Source: Segeticoccus rhizosphaerae (GTDB lineage Bacteria > Actinomycetota > Actinomycetes > Actinomycetales > Dermatophilaceae). Taken from it: a DNA stretch of 54,593 nucleotides. Of the stretch, positions 25,788 through 34,339 are shown piece after piece. Position numbers and translations under genes: made by a program. The notes under the pieces were generated by a model. That model worked only from the letters and a program-made list of their open reading frames with translations, had not been told where the DNA came from and did not search any database. The stretch's first letter is position 1. Every line of letters starts with the position of its first letter. The stretch covers positions 1 through 54,593 of the forward strand of contig NZ_VOHR01000002.1 of assembly GCF_009192725.1 (NCBI RefSeq), written 5' to 3'.

Positions 25788-25817
25788 TTGACTTTGTGAA
25801 CTGGGTACATCTAGGTT
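25788..25817 (+). promoter_or_regulatory. Housekeeping-type promoter for the CoA-transferase operon
   Basis: TTGACT (25788-25793) and TAGGTT (25812-25817) are separated by 18 bp, giving a transcript leader of about 75 bases before the CoA-transferase ATG at 25899. Confidence 0.45.
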
Positions 25818-25898
25818 CGGCATTGAGCCACTCCACTGATAGACGCCCGTCGGAGTGCCAAACCGTGGTGGCGTGTCTGATGCCAAAGCGAGCAGCCA

Positions 25899-27104
25899 AT
25901 GACAGATCCGCAGCGACTCCCTCTGGACGACCTGCGAGTCGTGGAACTCGGCCAATTGCTGGCTGGGCCGTTTTGCGGGCAGCTCCTCGGAGATTTCGGC
26001 GCTGAGGTGATCAAGGTCGAGGATCCTGGCCGCGGCGATCCGATGCGGCAGTGGGGAAGGGAGAAGCCGTACGGGAAGTCCCTGTGGTGGCCGGTCGTCG
26101 CCCGGAACAAGAAATCGGTGACGGCCAACCTCCGGACCGAGCAGGGACAGGACATTGTCCGCAAGCTGTTGTCTTCGGCGGATGTCTTGGTTGAAAACTT
26201 CCGGCCCGGCACGCTTGAGCGGTGGGGAATGGCGCCGGAACAACTGTGGGAGATCAACCCCCGGCTCGTGATCACACGGGTGACCGGCTACGGCCAGTCG
26301 GGCCCCTACTCGCAGCGGGCCGGCTATGGATCGATCGGTGAGGCAATGGGTGGGATCCGTTATGTCACTGGAGATCCGGACCGGCCGCCGGCACGTACCG
26401 GGATATCTCTGGGCGACTCTCTGGCTGCCGTCTTTGCGTGCTTGGGCACCCTGGTGGCGCTGCACCAACGCGAGCGCAGCGGACGCGGTCAGGTTGTGGA
26501 CTCGGCGATCTACGAAGCGGTGTTGTCGATGATGGAGTCAATGCTGCCAGAGTGGCAGATCGCGGGTTACCAGCGGGAACGGACCGGCGCGACCTTGCCC
26601 AATGTATCCCCGAGCAATGTCTATCCAACGTTTGATGGAGAAATGGTGTTGGTAGCGGCGAACCAGGACAGCGTGTTTCGCCGTCTCGCTGCGGTCATGG
26701 AGCGCCCCGAACTGGCTACTGACGACCGGTATGCCACGCACAGCGCCCGAGGGCAGCGCATGGAGGAACTGGATGGCCTCATTGCGGAGTGGACGTCGAC
26801 GATCCAAGCCGATGATCTGCTTGAGTTGTTACACGCCGGAGGCGTTCCCGCGGGTCGGATCTTTCAGGCCAAAGATATGTTCGCTGACCCGCATTTCGGG
26901 GCTCGTGAGGCCATCGTGCGGTTGGCCCATCCGGATTTTGGTGAACTCGCGATGCACAACGTCGCGCCACGCCTGTCGGAGACGCCGGGAGCTGTGCGGC
27001 ACGTGGGGCCCGGGCTAGGAGAGCACAACCAAGAGATTTACCACGGCCTGCTGGGGATGAGTGACGGCGAGATGACGTCCTTGCGGTCCTCCGGCATCAT
27101 TTGA
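25899..27104 (+). CDS. Family III CoA-transferase (CaiB/BaiF)
   Basis: 401 residues. N-terminal VVELGQLLAGPFCGQLLGDFGAEVIKVEDP is diagnostic. NKKSVTANLRTEQGQ and ADVLVENFRPGTLERWGM follow, and the catalytic Asp lies in TGISLGDSLAAVFA (Asp173). VDSAIYEAVLS and EELDGLIAEW end the family pattern. It moves CoA between carboxylic acids without high-energy intermediates. As first gene of an operon ending in an HMG-CoA lyase homologue, it probably activates the acid that the lyase later cleaves. The RBS is weak. Confidence 0.93.
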   Translation: MTDPQRLPLDDLRVVELGQLLAGPFCGQLLGDFGAEVIKVEDPGRGDPMRQWGREKPYGKSLWWPVVARNKKSVTANLRTEQGQDIVRKLLSSADVLVENFRPGTLERWGMAPEQLWEINPRLVITRVTGYGQSGPYSQRAGYGSIGEAMGGIRYVTGDPDRPPARTGISLGDSLAAVFACLGTLVALHQRERSGRGQVVDSAIYEAVLSMMESMLPEWQIAGYQRERTGATLPNVSPSNVYPTFDGEMVLVAANQDSVFRRLAAVMERPELATDDRYATHSARGQRMEELDGLIAEWTSTIQADDLLELLHAGGVPAGRIFQAKDMFADPHFGAREAIVRLAHPDFGELAMHNVAPRLSETPGAVRHVGPGLGEHNQEIYHGLLGMSDGEMTSLRSSGII

Positions 27105-27113
27105 GGAGAGAGC

Positions 27114-29195
27114 ATGTCCTGCCGGCTTGGCGTTGATGTGGGTGGCACGTTCACCGACCTCCTGTTGATCAATGAGGACACCGGAGAGACCTTCCGAGAG
27201 AAGACGCCCTCGACACCCGAGGACCAGTCGGTCGGTGTTCTTCGGGGCGTCAAACGAGTGTGTGAGGACGCGGGGGTGAGTCTCGACCAGGTCCGTTCCC
27301 TGCTGCACGGCACCACGGTTGCCACCAACGCGATCCTCGAGGGAAAGGGAGCCCGCGTCGGTCTGGTGACCACGGACGGCTTCCGTCAGGTGCTGCAGAT
27401 CGCCCGCTCCTTCGTGCCGGGAGGCCTGGCAGGCTGGATCATCTGGCCCAAACCGGAGCCCCTGGCTTCGCTCGAGGACACCGTCGAGGTGCGCGAACGC
27501 GTCGGGAGCGACGGAGAAGTTGTCACAGTCCCCGATGAGGACGACGTGCGGGCCAAACTGGGCCGGTTGCGCGAGCATGGCATCGAGGCGTTGGCTGTGT
27601 GCCTGATCAACTCCTACGCGAACCCGCAGCATGAGCAGCGGATCGGCGAGATCGCTGCTGAGGAGCTACCCGGCATCCGGGTGTCGCTGTCCTCATCAGT
27701 CTTGCCGGAGCTGCGCGAGTACGAACGCGCGATCACGACCGTGGCCAATGCCTATGTGCAGCCGCAGGTCGCCAGCTACGTGGCGCACCTCGAGTCGCAG
27801 CTCGACGAGTCCGGAGTCGTCGGCAGGCTGTACATGTTGCGCAGTGACGGGGGCCTCGTCTCGGCCAGATCTGCGGAGGACAACCCGGTCGCGATGCTCA
27901 TGTCGGGGCCAACGGGCGGTGTCACGGGAGCCGTGTGGGTGGCCGAGGAAACCGGACACGAGGACTTCCTGACCTTCGACATGGGAGGCACGTCGACGGA
28001 CGTCGCCCTGGTGCAGGGGCTGACTCCACGCATCGGTCGTGAGACCACGGTGGCCGACCTGACGGTGCGCGCGACCTCGGTCGACGTACGTACCGTGGGA
28101 GCGGGTGGGGGATCGATCGCACACGTGCCGGAGCTGACCCAGGCCCTGCGGGTCGGCCCTCAGTCCGCCGGGGCCGTCCCGGGCCCGGCGGCCTACGCGG
28201 CGGGTGGGACCGACCCGACCGTAACTGACGCCAACGTCGTCCTGGGATACCTTCCGACCGAGCTTGCCGGGGGCGAGATCACGCTTGATCGAGACGCCGC
28301 CTATGCGGCGGTCAAGGCGATCGCCGATGCCACCGGACTCGACTCGGTCGAGGCAGCGGCCGAGGGAATCATCGACATCGTCAACGAGAACATGCTCGGG
28401 GGCCTTCGGCTCGTGTCGGTGCAACAGGGATTCGACCCCCGCGACTTCGCTCTGGTCGCCTACGGTGGCGCCGGCCCATTGCACGCCAACGCGATCGGCC
28501 AGCTCACCGGCTCGTGGCCGGTGATCATCCCGCCCTCCCCAGGCGTCCTGTGCGCCCTCGGTGACGCGACCACGGGCCTGCGTGACGAGTCCGTGCGCAC
28601 GCTGGTTCGCCGGTTCAGCGAACTGACCGACGACAGTCTGCGCGAGATCCTCGACGAGCTGGCGGCGACCGCCAGGGTCTCCCTCGACGCCGAGGGTGTC
28701 GACGCCGGCGACCAGCAGGTGACCTATGCCGCCGACGTGCGCTACCACGGTCAAGGCTTCGAGATTCCAGTCATCATCGACATCGACGCGTTCGACGGTA
28801 CCGGCGCCGGGCTCGACAGCATGAGGGCGGCCTTCGATGCCGAGCACGAGCGCCTGTTCTCGTTTCTCTTGCGCAACGAGCAGGAACTGGTGACCGTGCG
28901 CGCAACCGTCAGTGGGCCACGCCCTGACTTCGCCGCAGCCACGCTGGCCGAGGGCGGCGCCGATCCCGTGGCCGCTCGGCGGGAAGATCACGAGATCTGG
29001 GTTGATGGGGCGCTGGTGAAGGCCGGCATCTACGACCGTGCCCGGCTCCAGGCGGGCAACGTGGTGCACGGTGCTGCGGTGATCACCGAGATGGACTCCA
29101 CGACGCTGGTGCTTCCCGGGCACACGGCCACCGTGCACCCCAGCGGGAGCCTGCTCATCCGGCCCAACGACACCGACCAGAGCAAGGAGGGCTGA
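27114..29195 (+). CDS. hyuA: Hydantoinase/oxoprolinase family protein, HyuA subunit
   Basis: 693 residues. ATP-binding motifs of the acetokinase-like fold are present: CRLGVDVGGTFTDLLL near the start and FDMGGTSTDVALVQG near residue 290. LHGTTVATNAILEGKGARVGLVTT, VGAGGGSIAHV and LVAYGGAGPLHA are conserved HyuA segments. The A subunit supplies ATP-dependent phosphorylation for ring opening of hydantoins, lactams or oxoproline (relatives include acetone and acetophenone carboxylases). It sits directly upstream of hyuB with 3 bp between stop and start, as in other two-subunit enzymes. Confidence 0.93.
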   Translation: MSCRLGVDVGGTFTDLLLINEDTGETFREKTPSTPEDQSVGVLRGVKRVCEDAGVSLDQVRSLLHGTTVATNAILEGKGARVGLVTTDGFRQVLQIARSFVPGGLAGWIIWPKPEPLASLEDTVEVRERVGSDGEVVTVPDEDDVRAKLGRLREHGIEALAVCLINSYANPQHEQRIGEIAAEELPGIRVSLSSSVLPELREYERAITTVANAYVQPQVASYVAHLESQLDESGVVGRLYMLRSDGGLVSARSAEDNPVAMLMSGPTGGVTGAVWVAEETGHEDFLTFDMGGTSTDVALVQGLTPRIGRETTVADLTVRATSVDVRTVGAGGGSIAHVPELTQALRVGPQSAGAVPGPAAYAAGGTDPTVTDANVVLGYLPTELAGGEITLDRDAAYAAVKAIADATGLDSVEAAAEGIIDIVNENMLGGLRLVSVQQGFDPRDFALVAYGGAGPLHANAIGQLTGSWPVIIPPSPGVLCALGDATTGLRDESVRTLVRRFSELTDDSLREILDELAATARVSLDAEGVDAGDQQVTYAADVRYHGQGFEIPVIIDIDAFDGTGAGLDSMRAAFDAEHERLFSFLLRNEQELVTVRATVSGPRPDFAAATLAEGGADPVAARREDHEIWVDGALVKAGIYDRARLQAGNVVHGAAVITEMDSTTLVLPGHTATVHPSGSLLIRPNDTDQSKEG

Positions 29196-29198
29196 GAG

Positions 29199-31073
29199 AT
29201 GGCGCGCTTGATCCAGACCGCGACCGAACCGCTGATGCCGGTGGAGGTGGACCTCGTCACTCTCGACTTGGTCGAAAACGGGTTGCGCAACGCTCGGTAC
29301 GAGATGGACGAGGTCCTCTTCCGAACCGCGTTGTCGCCTGGTATCCGCGAGCAGCACGACGAGTTCCCGCTCATCGGTGATCCCGAGGGAAAGATGGTCG
29401 TCGGGCAGTTCGGGCTCTCGATCCCCGACTTCTTGGAGAACTTCGAAGGGGACATCGAAGAAGGGGATGTTCTGCTCACCTCAGACCCGTACTCGTGTGG
29501 TGCGGCGATCAGCCACGCCAACGACTGGCTGGTCGTGATGCCGATCTACTTCGAGGGGCGCATCGTAGGGTGGTCGTCGATGTTCGGCCACATGTCCGAC
29601 GTCGGCGGCAAGACACCCGCGTCGATGCCCACTGATGCCCGCACCATCTTCGAGGAAGGCGTGGTGATCCCGCCGTTCAAGATCTACAAGGCCGGCGAGC
29701 TGGCCGAGGACTCGCTGCGGATCATCCTCAACCAGGTGCGCAAGCCGGACTGGAACCGCGCCGACCTCAACGGCTTGGTCGCCGCCTGCCGCACCGCCTC
29801 GCGTCGGGTCCAGGAGATGTGTGCGAGATTCGGCGCCGACACCTACACCTCGGCATTGGACGCACTGCTCGATCGCAACTACCGAGCAATGAAGACGCTG
29901 CTGCAGATGGTCTTCAAGGAGGGCGAGACGCTCTCGTTCACCGACTACATCTGCGACGACGGCGTCGGCTACGGGCCCTACCAACTGAAGATGAGCCTGA
30001 CCCGGACCGGGGAGAAAGTGCTCATCGACCTCACCGGGAGCAGCCCCCAGGCAGCCGGTCCCATCAACTACTTCATCAACGAGAACCTGATGCGGATGTT
30101 CTTCGGGATCTACATGATCACCGTCGCGGATCCGCAGATCCTGTGGAATGACGGCTTCTACCCGCTGGTCGACGTCAAGATCCCCGAGGAGTCGTTCTGG
30201 AAGCCGAAATATCCGGCGGCACTCAATGCCCGTAACCACGGAATCGGACGCGTCTTCGACCTGTTCGGCGGTCTGCTCGGGCAGACGAACCCCGACCTGT
30301 TGAACGCTGCCGGCTTCTCCTCGTCTCCGCACTTCATGTTCTCCGGGAACTACAGCTCCGGAGACCGCAAGGGAGAGTGGTTCCAGCTCTACTCCATCGG
30401 CTTCGGCGGAATCCCGGGCCGGCCGATCGGCGACGGTCCGGACGGCCACTCACTGTGGCCCTCCTTCGTGAACATCCCCTGTGAGTATCTCGAGTCCTAC
30501 TACCCGTTGCGAATTGACCGTTGGGAGACCATCAGCGACACCGGCGGAGCCGGGCTGCATCGGGGCGGAAACGGCGTCGACGTCTCCTATCGGTTCCTCG
30601 AGGCCGGCACCATCGCGATCCACGACGACCGCTGGCTGACCTACCCGTGGGGGGTCAACGGGGGCGAACCCGGGACGCGCGGCCGTAAGTGGATCGTGCG
30701 GGCGGACGGGAGCACCGACATCATCGCGAGCAAGGTCATAGACGTGCAGGTCTACCCCGATGACGTCCTTCACTTCGTGACCTGGGGCGGCGGCGGCTGG
30801 GGCGATCCACTGGCTCGAGACCCCGAACTTGTCGCGCTGGAAGTCCGTCGGGGGCTGGTCACCAGCTACGGAGCGCGCCGGTACGGCGTGGTCTGCGACG
30901 ACGACGGCAACGTCGACGACGCCGCCACCGACGAACTTCGCGCGGAGCTGCGCTCCGGTAGGCCTGACCCGCTGCCGACCTTCAACATGGGCCCCCCGTT
31001 GGAGACGATCCTGGCTCGCTGCGAGGAGGAGACCGGCCTGCCTGCCCCACACCCCCCGGCGCCGGCGCTCTAA
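29199..31073 (+). CDS. hyuB: Hydantoinase B/oxoprolinase family protein, HyuB subunit
   Basis: 624 residues behind an AAGGAGG RBS. Family segments include DLVTLDLVENGLRNARYEMDEVLFRTALSPGIRE, DVLLTSDPYSCGAAISHANDW, GRIVGWSSMFGHMSDVGG, then GGAGLHRGGNGVDVSYRF and VTWGGGGWGDPL near the C-terminus. The metal ligands of the B subunit are probably among the Asp and His in SDPYSCGAAISH and GHMSDVGG. It forms the hydrolytic partner of HyuA. Confidence 0.93.
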   Translation: MARLIQTATEPLMPVEVDLVTLDLVENGLRNARYEMDEVLFRTALSPGIREQHDEFPLIGDPEGKMVVGQFGLSIPDFLENFEGDIEEGDVLLTSDPYSCGAAISHANDWLVVMPIYFEGRIVGWSSMFGHMSDVGGKTPASMPTDARTIFEEGVVIPPFKIYKAGELAEDSLRIILNQVRKPDWNRADLNGLVAACRTASRRVQEMCARFGADTYTSALDALLDRNYRAMKTLLQMVFKEGETLSFTDYICDDGVGYGPYQLKMSLTRTGEKVLIDLTGSSPQAAGPINYFINENLMRMFFGIYMITVADPQILWNDGFYPLVDVKIPEESFWKPKYPAALNARNHGIGRVFDLFGGLLGQTNPDLLNAAGFSSSPHFMFSGNYSSGDRKGEWFQLYSIGFGGIPGRPIGDGPDGHSLWPSFVNIPCEYLESYYPLRIDRWETISDTGGAGLHRGGNGVDVSYRFLEAGTIAIHDDRWLTYPWGVNGGEPGTRGRKWIVRADGSTDIIASKVIDVQVYPDDVLHFVTWGGGGWGDPLARDPELVALEVRRGLVTSYGARRYGVVCDDDGNVDDAATDELRAELRSGRPDPLPTFNMGPPLETILARCEEETGLPAPHPPAPAL

Positions 31074-31101
31074 GCCTTCCGACATTCGAGGAGCATGCTC
31101 A

Positions 31102-31716
31102 ATGGACTCGTCGTTCGCCGATGGATTCGCCGGGCGCCTCATCCCAGGCCGCCGCCCCGCGGTGCTAGCCATCGACATGATGCGGGCGTACTTCGATGAG
31201 CAGAGCCCCTTCTGCTTGCCATCGACGTCCTGCCTCGACTCGGCCAGCCGGGTCCTGGCTGCGGCACGTGCCACAGGTGTGCTGGTGGTGCACACTCGAG
31301 TGGAGTACGGGCCGAAGGGTGTGGACGCCGGTGTCTTCCTGCGAAAGGTGGGTGGGCTGGCGCAGCTCATCGGCCCGGGGCCGATGAGCGAGCTGATGCC
31401 GCAGGTGGCTCCGGCCGACGGTGAACTGGTGGTGGTCAAGCAGTACGCCAGCGCGTTCTTCGGCACGTCCCTGGCCTCGACGTTGGTATCGGCCGGCGTC
31501 GACACCGTCGTCGTACTGGGCGTCAGCACCAGTGGATGTGTGCGGGCCAGCGCAGTCGACGCGTTGCAATACGGGTTCGTGCCGCTGGTGGTCCGTGAGG
31601 CGGTCGCCGACCGAGACGACGGCCCACACGAGGCGAACCTGTACGACCTGCAGGCCAAGTATGCCGAGGTGCTGGACGAGCAGACTGCAGTTGCGTATTT
31701 GAAAGAGACCACATGA
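31102..31716 (+). CDS. Isochorismatase-family cysteine amidohydrolase (N-carbamoylsarcosine amidase-like)
   Basis: 204 residues, ATG 31102 after a GAGGAG RBS. The catalytic triad of the family is visible: Asp25 in VLAIDMMRAYFD, Lys113 in VVVKQYASAFFGT and Cys146 in GVSTSGCVRASAVDAL. Members hydrolyse carbamoyl or amide bonds (N-carbamoylsarcosine, maleamate, nicotinamide). After HyuAB opens a hydantoin-type ring the product is an N-carbamoyl compound, which makes a carbamoylsarcosine-type amidase the best fit. The stop overlaps the next ATG (ATGA). Confidence 0.9.
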   Translation: MDSSFADGFAGRLIPGRRPAVLAIDMMRAYFDEQSPFCLPSTSCLDSASRVLAAARATGVLVVHTRVEYGPKGVDAGVFLRKVGGLAQLIGPGPMSELMPQVAPADGELVVVKQYASAFFGTSLASTLVSAGVDTVVVLGVSTSGCVRASAVDALQYGFVPLVVREAVADRDDGPHEANLYDLQAKYAEVLDEQTAVAYLKETT

Positions 31717-32663
31717 ACGCCGAGTCCGTCACGAAGGATCTCCCGGACCGCGGCGACGTCGTCGTGTGCGAGGTGTCGCCGCGCGACGGCCTACAGAACG
31801 AGGACGTGCTGATCTCCACGGCAGACAAGGTCGAACTGATCCGGCGAGCGGTCCGTGCCGGCGCTCGGCGGGTGGAAGCTACCAGTTTTGTGCACCCGCG
31901 CCTGGTCCCGCAGATGGCCGATGCTGAGGAAGTGGTGGCCGCGCTGCCTCAAGAGGATGGAGTCCGCTATGCCGGGCTGGTGATGAACGCTCGTGGCCTC
32001 GATCGTGCGGTCCAGGCCGGCATACGCGAGGTAAACGTCGTGGTCGTGGCCACGGATGCGTTCTGCCAACGTAACCAGGGCATGAGTACTGCCGCGGCAT
32101 GTGGCGTGGCTGGTGACCTGGTGTCGCGAGCCCGCGACCAGGGACTGTTCACCACCGTCACAGTGGGTGCGGCTTTCGGCTGCCCGTTCGAGGGCGAGGT
32201 GTCCCTGGACAGGCTGGGCGAGATACTTCGGCGGGTGATCGACGCCGGACCTGACGAACTCGCGCTGGCTGACACGATCGGCGTGGCGGTGCCTTCGGAC
32301 GTCACGACCCGAGTGGGCCTGGCCGCCGAACTCGTCGAAGCCGGTATGCCTCTGCGGTTGCATTTGCATGACACCCGGCACACAGGCGTCGCCAACGCCG
32401 CGGCCGCGATCGATGCTGGCGTCACGGTCCTGGACGCGAGCATCGGCGGCACCGGCGGTTGCCCGTTCGCTCCGAACGCGACCGGCAACGTGGCGACCGA
32501 GGACCTGGTCTACCTCTTCGACCGAATGGGCATACGCACCGGGCTGGATCTGACAGAACTGACCGAAGCGGTCGAGTGGCTGGAGGGACGGCTGGGCAAG
32601 CCACTACCAGGCGCCCTGCTGCGGGCTGGGGCATTCCCTTCGGCTGATCCGCCCATCGCCTAG
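31713..32663 (+). CDS. HMG-CoA lyase family protein
   Basis: 316 residues. The DRE-TIM start reads VCEVSPRDGLQNE, followed by RRVEATSFVHPRLVPQMADAEEV. The metal His pair is in RLHLHDTRHTG (His217, His219) and the signature Cys250 loop is IGGTGGCPFAPNATGNVATEDLVYL. This fits 3-hydroxy-3-methylglutaryl-CoA lyase and related hydroxyacyl-CoA lyases. In this operon it may cleave the CoA ester made by the family III CoA-transferase rather than serve leucine breakdown. Confidence 0.93.
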   Translation: MNAESVTKDLPDRGDVVVCEVSPRDGLQNEDVLISTADKVELIRRAVRAGARRVEATSFVHPRLVPQMADAEEVVAALPQEDGVRYAGLVMNARGLDRAVQAGIREVNVVVVATDAFCQRNQGMSTAAACGVAGDLVSRARDQGLFTTVTVGAAFGCPFEGEVSLDRLGEILRRVIDAGPDELALADTIGVAVPSDVTTRVGLAAELVEAGMPLRLHLHDTRHTGVANAAAAIDAGVTVLDASIGGTGGCPFAPNATGNVATEDLVYLFDRMGIRTGLDLTELTEAVEWLEGRLGKPLPGALLRAGAFPSADPPIA

Positions 32664-32803
32664 GTGTGATGTCCAGGGACGTTGGTCAACCTGGTTATGG
32701 GTCGCTGGCCTCCGATTGCGGAGTGGGCTCGGTGGTGATTGTAGAAGTGGAGCCAGCCGGGCAGTGTGGTGTTGCGCTGCTGTGTTGATTCATAGAACCG
32801 GGC
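32660..32803 (-). mobile_element. IS481-family transposase C-terminal remnant
   Basis: Reading the minus strand from about 32803 to the TAG at 32660-32662 gives ARFYESTQQRNTTLPGWLHF, then YNHHRAHSAIGGQRPITRL and TNVPGHHT. This is the well-known C-terminal end of IS481/IS3-like integrases (WLHxYNHHRxHSAIGG). Nothing upstream in this frame matches the rest of a transposase, and no terminal repeats were seen. The transposase stop overlaps the HMG-CoA lyase stop on the opposite strand. Confidence 0.85.
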
Positions 32804-33042
32804 GTGGGCGTGCGGCGGGCCAGTTCGGCTTCGGTCAGGCGGATGCGTCGGGTCAGTGAGGCGATCCGCATGGAGCGTCCGGGCAGGGGCCGGTATCCGC
32901 CAGCGGTGGTCTCTGAGGTGAGTCGTTCATTCAGCACGGCCAGCTGCCCGATCAGGGCGCGCGAGCTCATCTGCTCTAGTCGGGCCTGCTCGGTCGGGAC
33001 CGGCTCTGGCGCGCCGGCTGCCGCCTGCCGTTCGCTGCTCAT
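32695..33042 (-). CDS. Small hypothetical protein with a tail derived from IS sequence
   Basis: 115 residues from ATG 33042, with AGGAG 10 bp upstream. Residues 1-80 are helical and charged, with repeated Leu/Arg pattern (RALIGQLAVLNERLTSE; IASLTRRIRLTEAELARR), a plausible small actinobacterial protein of unknown function. The last 35 or so residues (from PGSMNQHSS) are read from the IS481 remnant in a different frame, so the original C-terminus appears to have been replaced by insertion and decay. Confidence 0.45.
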   Translation of the reverse strand: MSSERQAAAGAPEPVPTEQARLEQMSSRALIGQLAVLNERLTSETTAGGYRPLPGRSMRIASLTRRIRLTEAELARRTPTPGSMNQHSSATPHCPAGSTSTITTEPTPQSEASDP

Positions 33043-33477
33043 GTCGACGAGGCTCCTGGTGGTCTTGTCCGCGGCGTCGTAGCCGCGGGATGGCGCTGGC
33101 GGGACCGTGGTCCCAGCCCCAAGAGGACGGGCCGGGACCACGGCCCGGGAGGGGGTGCCGCCGCACCCGCGAGGGGTTCCCCGTGGGGGCGGTCGCCGCG
33201 CGGTGTGCGTCGGGCGCTTGCTGGTTACACGTGCGGGTCGGGCGGGCAGCCGCCTCTATTGGGACGGGTCACCGGTGGCGATCACCTGCCTTTCGGGTCG
33301 TGGGTGGCTTGGCGGGTCGGTGGTGGCAGACGCGGAGGTGAGCGTTGTCTGCCCCCGCTGCCGGGGCCTGGGGTGTGGGTCTCTGCCCGCGCCGCCGGCC
33401 CGTCCCGGGCGGCGAGCCGGCGACGCGAGCAGAGACCAGTGGGCGTCGGCTGCGATGGCCATGAGGCTGTCTCGCGC
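33043..33477. other. 435-bp stretch without a supported gene
   Basis: Very GC-rich sequence between the small hypothetical gene and hsp20. A plus-strand frame (about 33107-33586) contains VSVVCPRCRGLGCG and RGWLGGSVVADAEV, which could be a small zinc-ribbon-like protein. It overlaps hsp20 antisense, has no good RBS and is otherwise low-complexity, so no gene is called. Nothing else was recognised. Confidence 0.4.
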
Positions 33478-33915
33478 TCAGGCGTTCAGGGCCTGCCGGT
33501 CCCGGCCGGTGTCGGAGATCTGGATCTTGCGGGGCTTGGCCTGTTCGGCGACCGGGATCCGTAAGGTGAGCACTCCGGCGTTGTAGTCGGCGCTGATCTG
33601 CTCGGTGTCCAGGTTGTCACCCAGGACCAGTTGCCGGCTGAAGGTGCCGCGCGGCCGCTCGGCGGCGATCAGGTCCTCGGTGTCTTCCCGCGCAGGGCGT
33701 TCGGCGCGCACGGTGATCACATTGCGCTCCACGTCCAGGTCGATCGCGTCGGCGGCGACTCCGGGCAGGTCGAACTCGACCACGAAGACTTCGCCGTCGC
33801 GCCAAGCGTCCATCGGCATCGCCGCGGGGTGGGCCAAAGTGCCGTTGCCGAAGACCCGCTGGGTCAGCCGGTCCAGGTCCCGGAACGGGTCGGTGCGCAT
33901 GATCATCTGAGCCAT
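33478..33915 (-). CDS. Hsp20/alpha-crystallin small heat-shock protein
   Basis: 145 residues from ATG 33915, preceded by a GGAGGGAG RBS. N-terminal [18 protein letters not shown] is typical of actinobacterial Hsp18/Hsp20. The alpha-crystallin domain runs from about residue 40 ([31 protein letters not shown]) to the hallmark [12 protein letters not shown]. It is an ATP-independent chaperone holding unfolding proteins. The promoter, a 5'-UTR hairpin and a decayed hspR are just upstream. Confidence 0.95.
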   Translation of the reverse strand: MAQMIMRTDPFRDLDRLTQRVFGNGTLAHPAAMPMDAWRDGEVFVVEFDLPGVAADAIDLDVERNVITVRAERPAREDTEDLIAAERPRGTFSRQLVLGDNLDTEQISADYNAGVLTLRIPVAEQAKPRKIQISDTGRDRQALNA

Positions 33916-33947
33916 TGGTAAACCACTCCCTCCTGATGAAGCAGTCT

Positions 33948-33972
33948 CAGCCACCTGAACCTCTGGTGGCTG
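33948..33972 (-). promoter_or_regulatory. Hairpin in the hsp20 5' leader
   Basis: A perfect 8-bp inverted repeat, CAGCCACC-N9-GGTGGCTG, lies within the first 30 or so bases of the predicted hsp20 transcript and about 33 bp upstream of the start codon. It could be a transcript-stabilising or temperature-responsive RNA element, or a protein operator. It does not match the HAIR or full CIRCE consensus. Confidence 0.45.
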
Positions 33973-33982
33973 CCATAGATCT

Positions 33983-34011
33983 CTTATAGCACTCGCGACA
34001 TTCTGGGGCAA
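33983..34011 (-). promoter_or_regulatory. SigA-type promoter of hsp20 with a CIRCE-like half-site
   Basis: On the minus strand TTGCCC (-35) and TATAAG (-10) are separated by exactly 17 bp. The -10 overlaps GAGTGCTA, identical to the right half of the HrcA/CIRCE element; the left half is not present at the proper spacing. The predicted transcript starts near 33976. Confidence 0.55.
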
Positions 34012-34149
34012 GAGCACCATGACCAGCTTGTGGAAGGACCACTGCGTCGGACGGACCGGCCAGGTGCCGGCGATGAGCACGCGGGAGGTGGCCACCACCT
34101 GGGGCCCGCGCCCCGAGGGGTCCGGAAACCGGGGACGCCCGGTGAGCCG

Positions 34150-34290
34150 GGTCGGTCCCGACCGGGGCGTGTACGCCATCTCGGTCGCGGCCGAGATGGT
34201 CGGCATGGACGCGCAACACCATGCGCACCCCGGAGGTTTGCGCCCAGTTACACCGTTCGCCGGAACTGGTTCATGTGCACGGTGGCGGCG
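34150..34290 (+). pseudogene. Decayed hspR-like MerR gene fragment
   Basis: The frame reads [18 protein letters not shown], almost the same as the intact HspR-like protein at the window start (KGVYGISVAAELAGMDAQ). After the Gln codon near 34211 a one-base shift restores T-M-R-T-x-E, matching the LRTYE element, and homology is then lost. No further MerR domain is found. This is a second hspR beside hsp20 that has lost all but its first helices. Confidence 0.7.
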
Positions 34291-34339
34291 CGACATGAGC
34301 GCGCGCGCCGCGCCGCCACCGCGTATGTGATGGCAGGGG

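Noticed and set aside
27696-29357. A 553-codon minus-strand frame opposite hyuA
   Set aside because: It is the antisense of clearly conserved HyuA sequence and shows no recognisable motif.
33107-33586. Plus-strand frame with a CPRC-like motif upstream of and antisense to hsp20
   Set aside because: Overlaps a certain gene, has no RBS and the rest is low-complexity; a single Cys pair is not enough.
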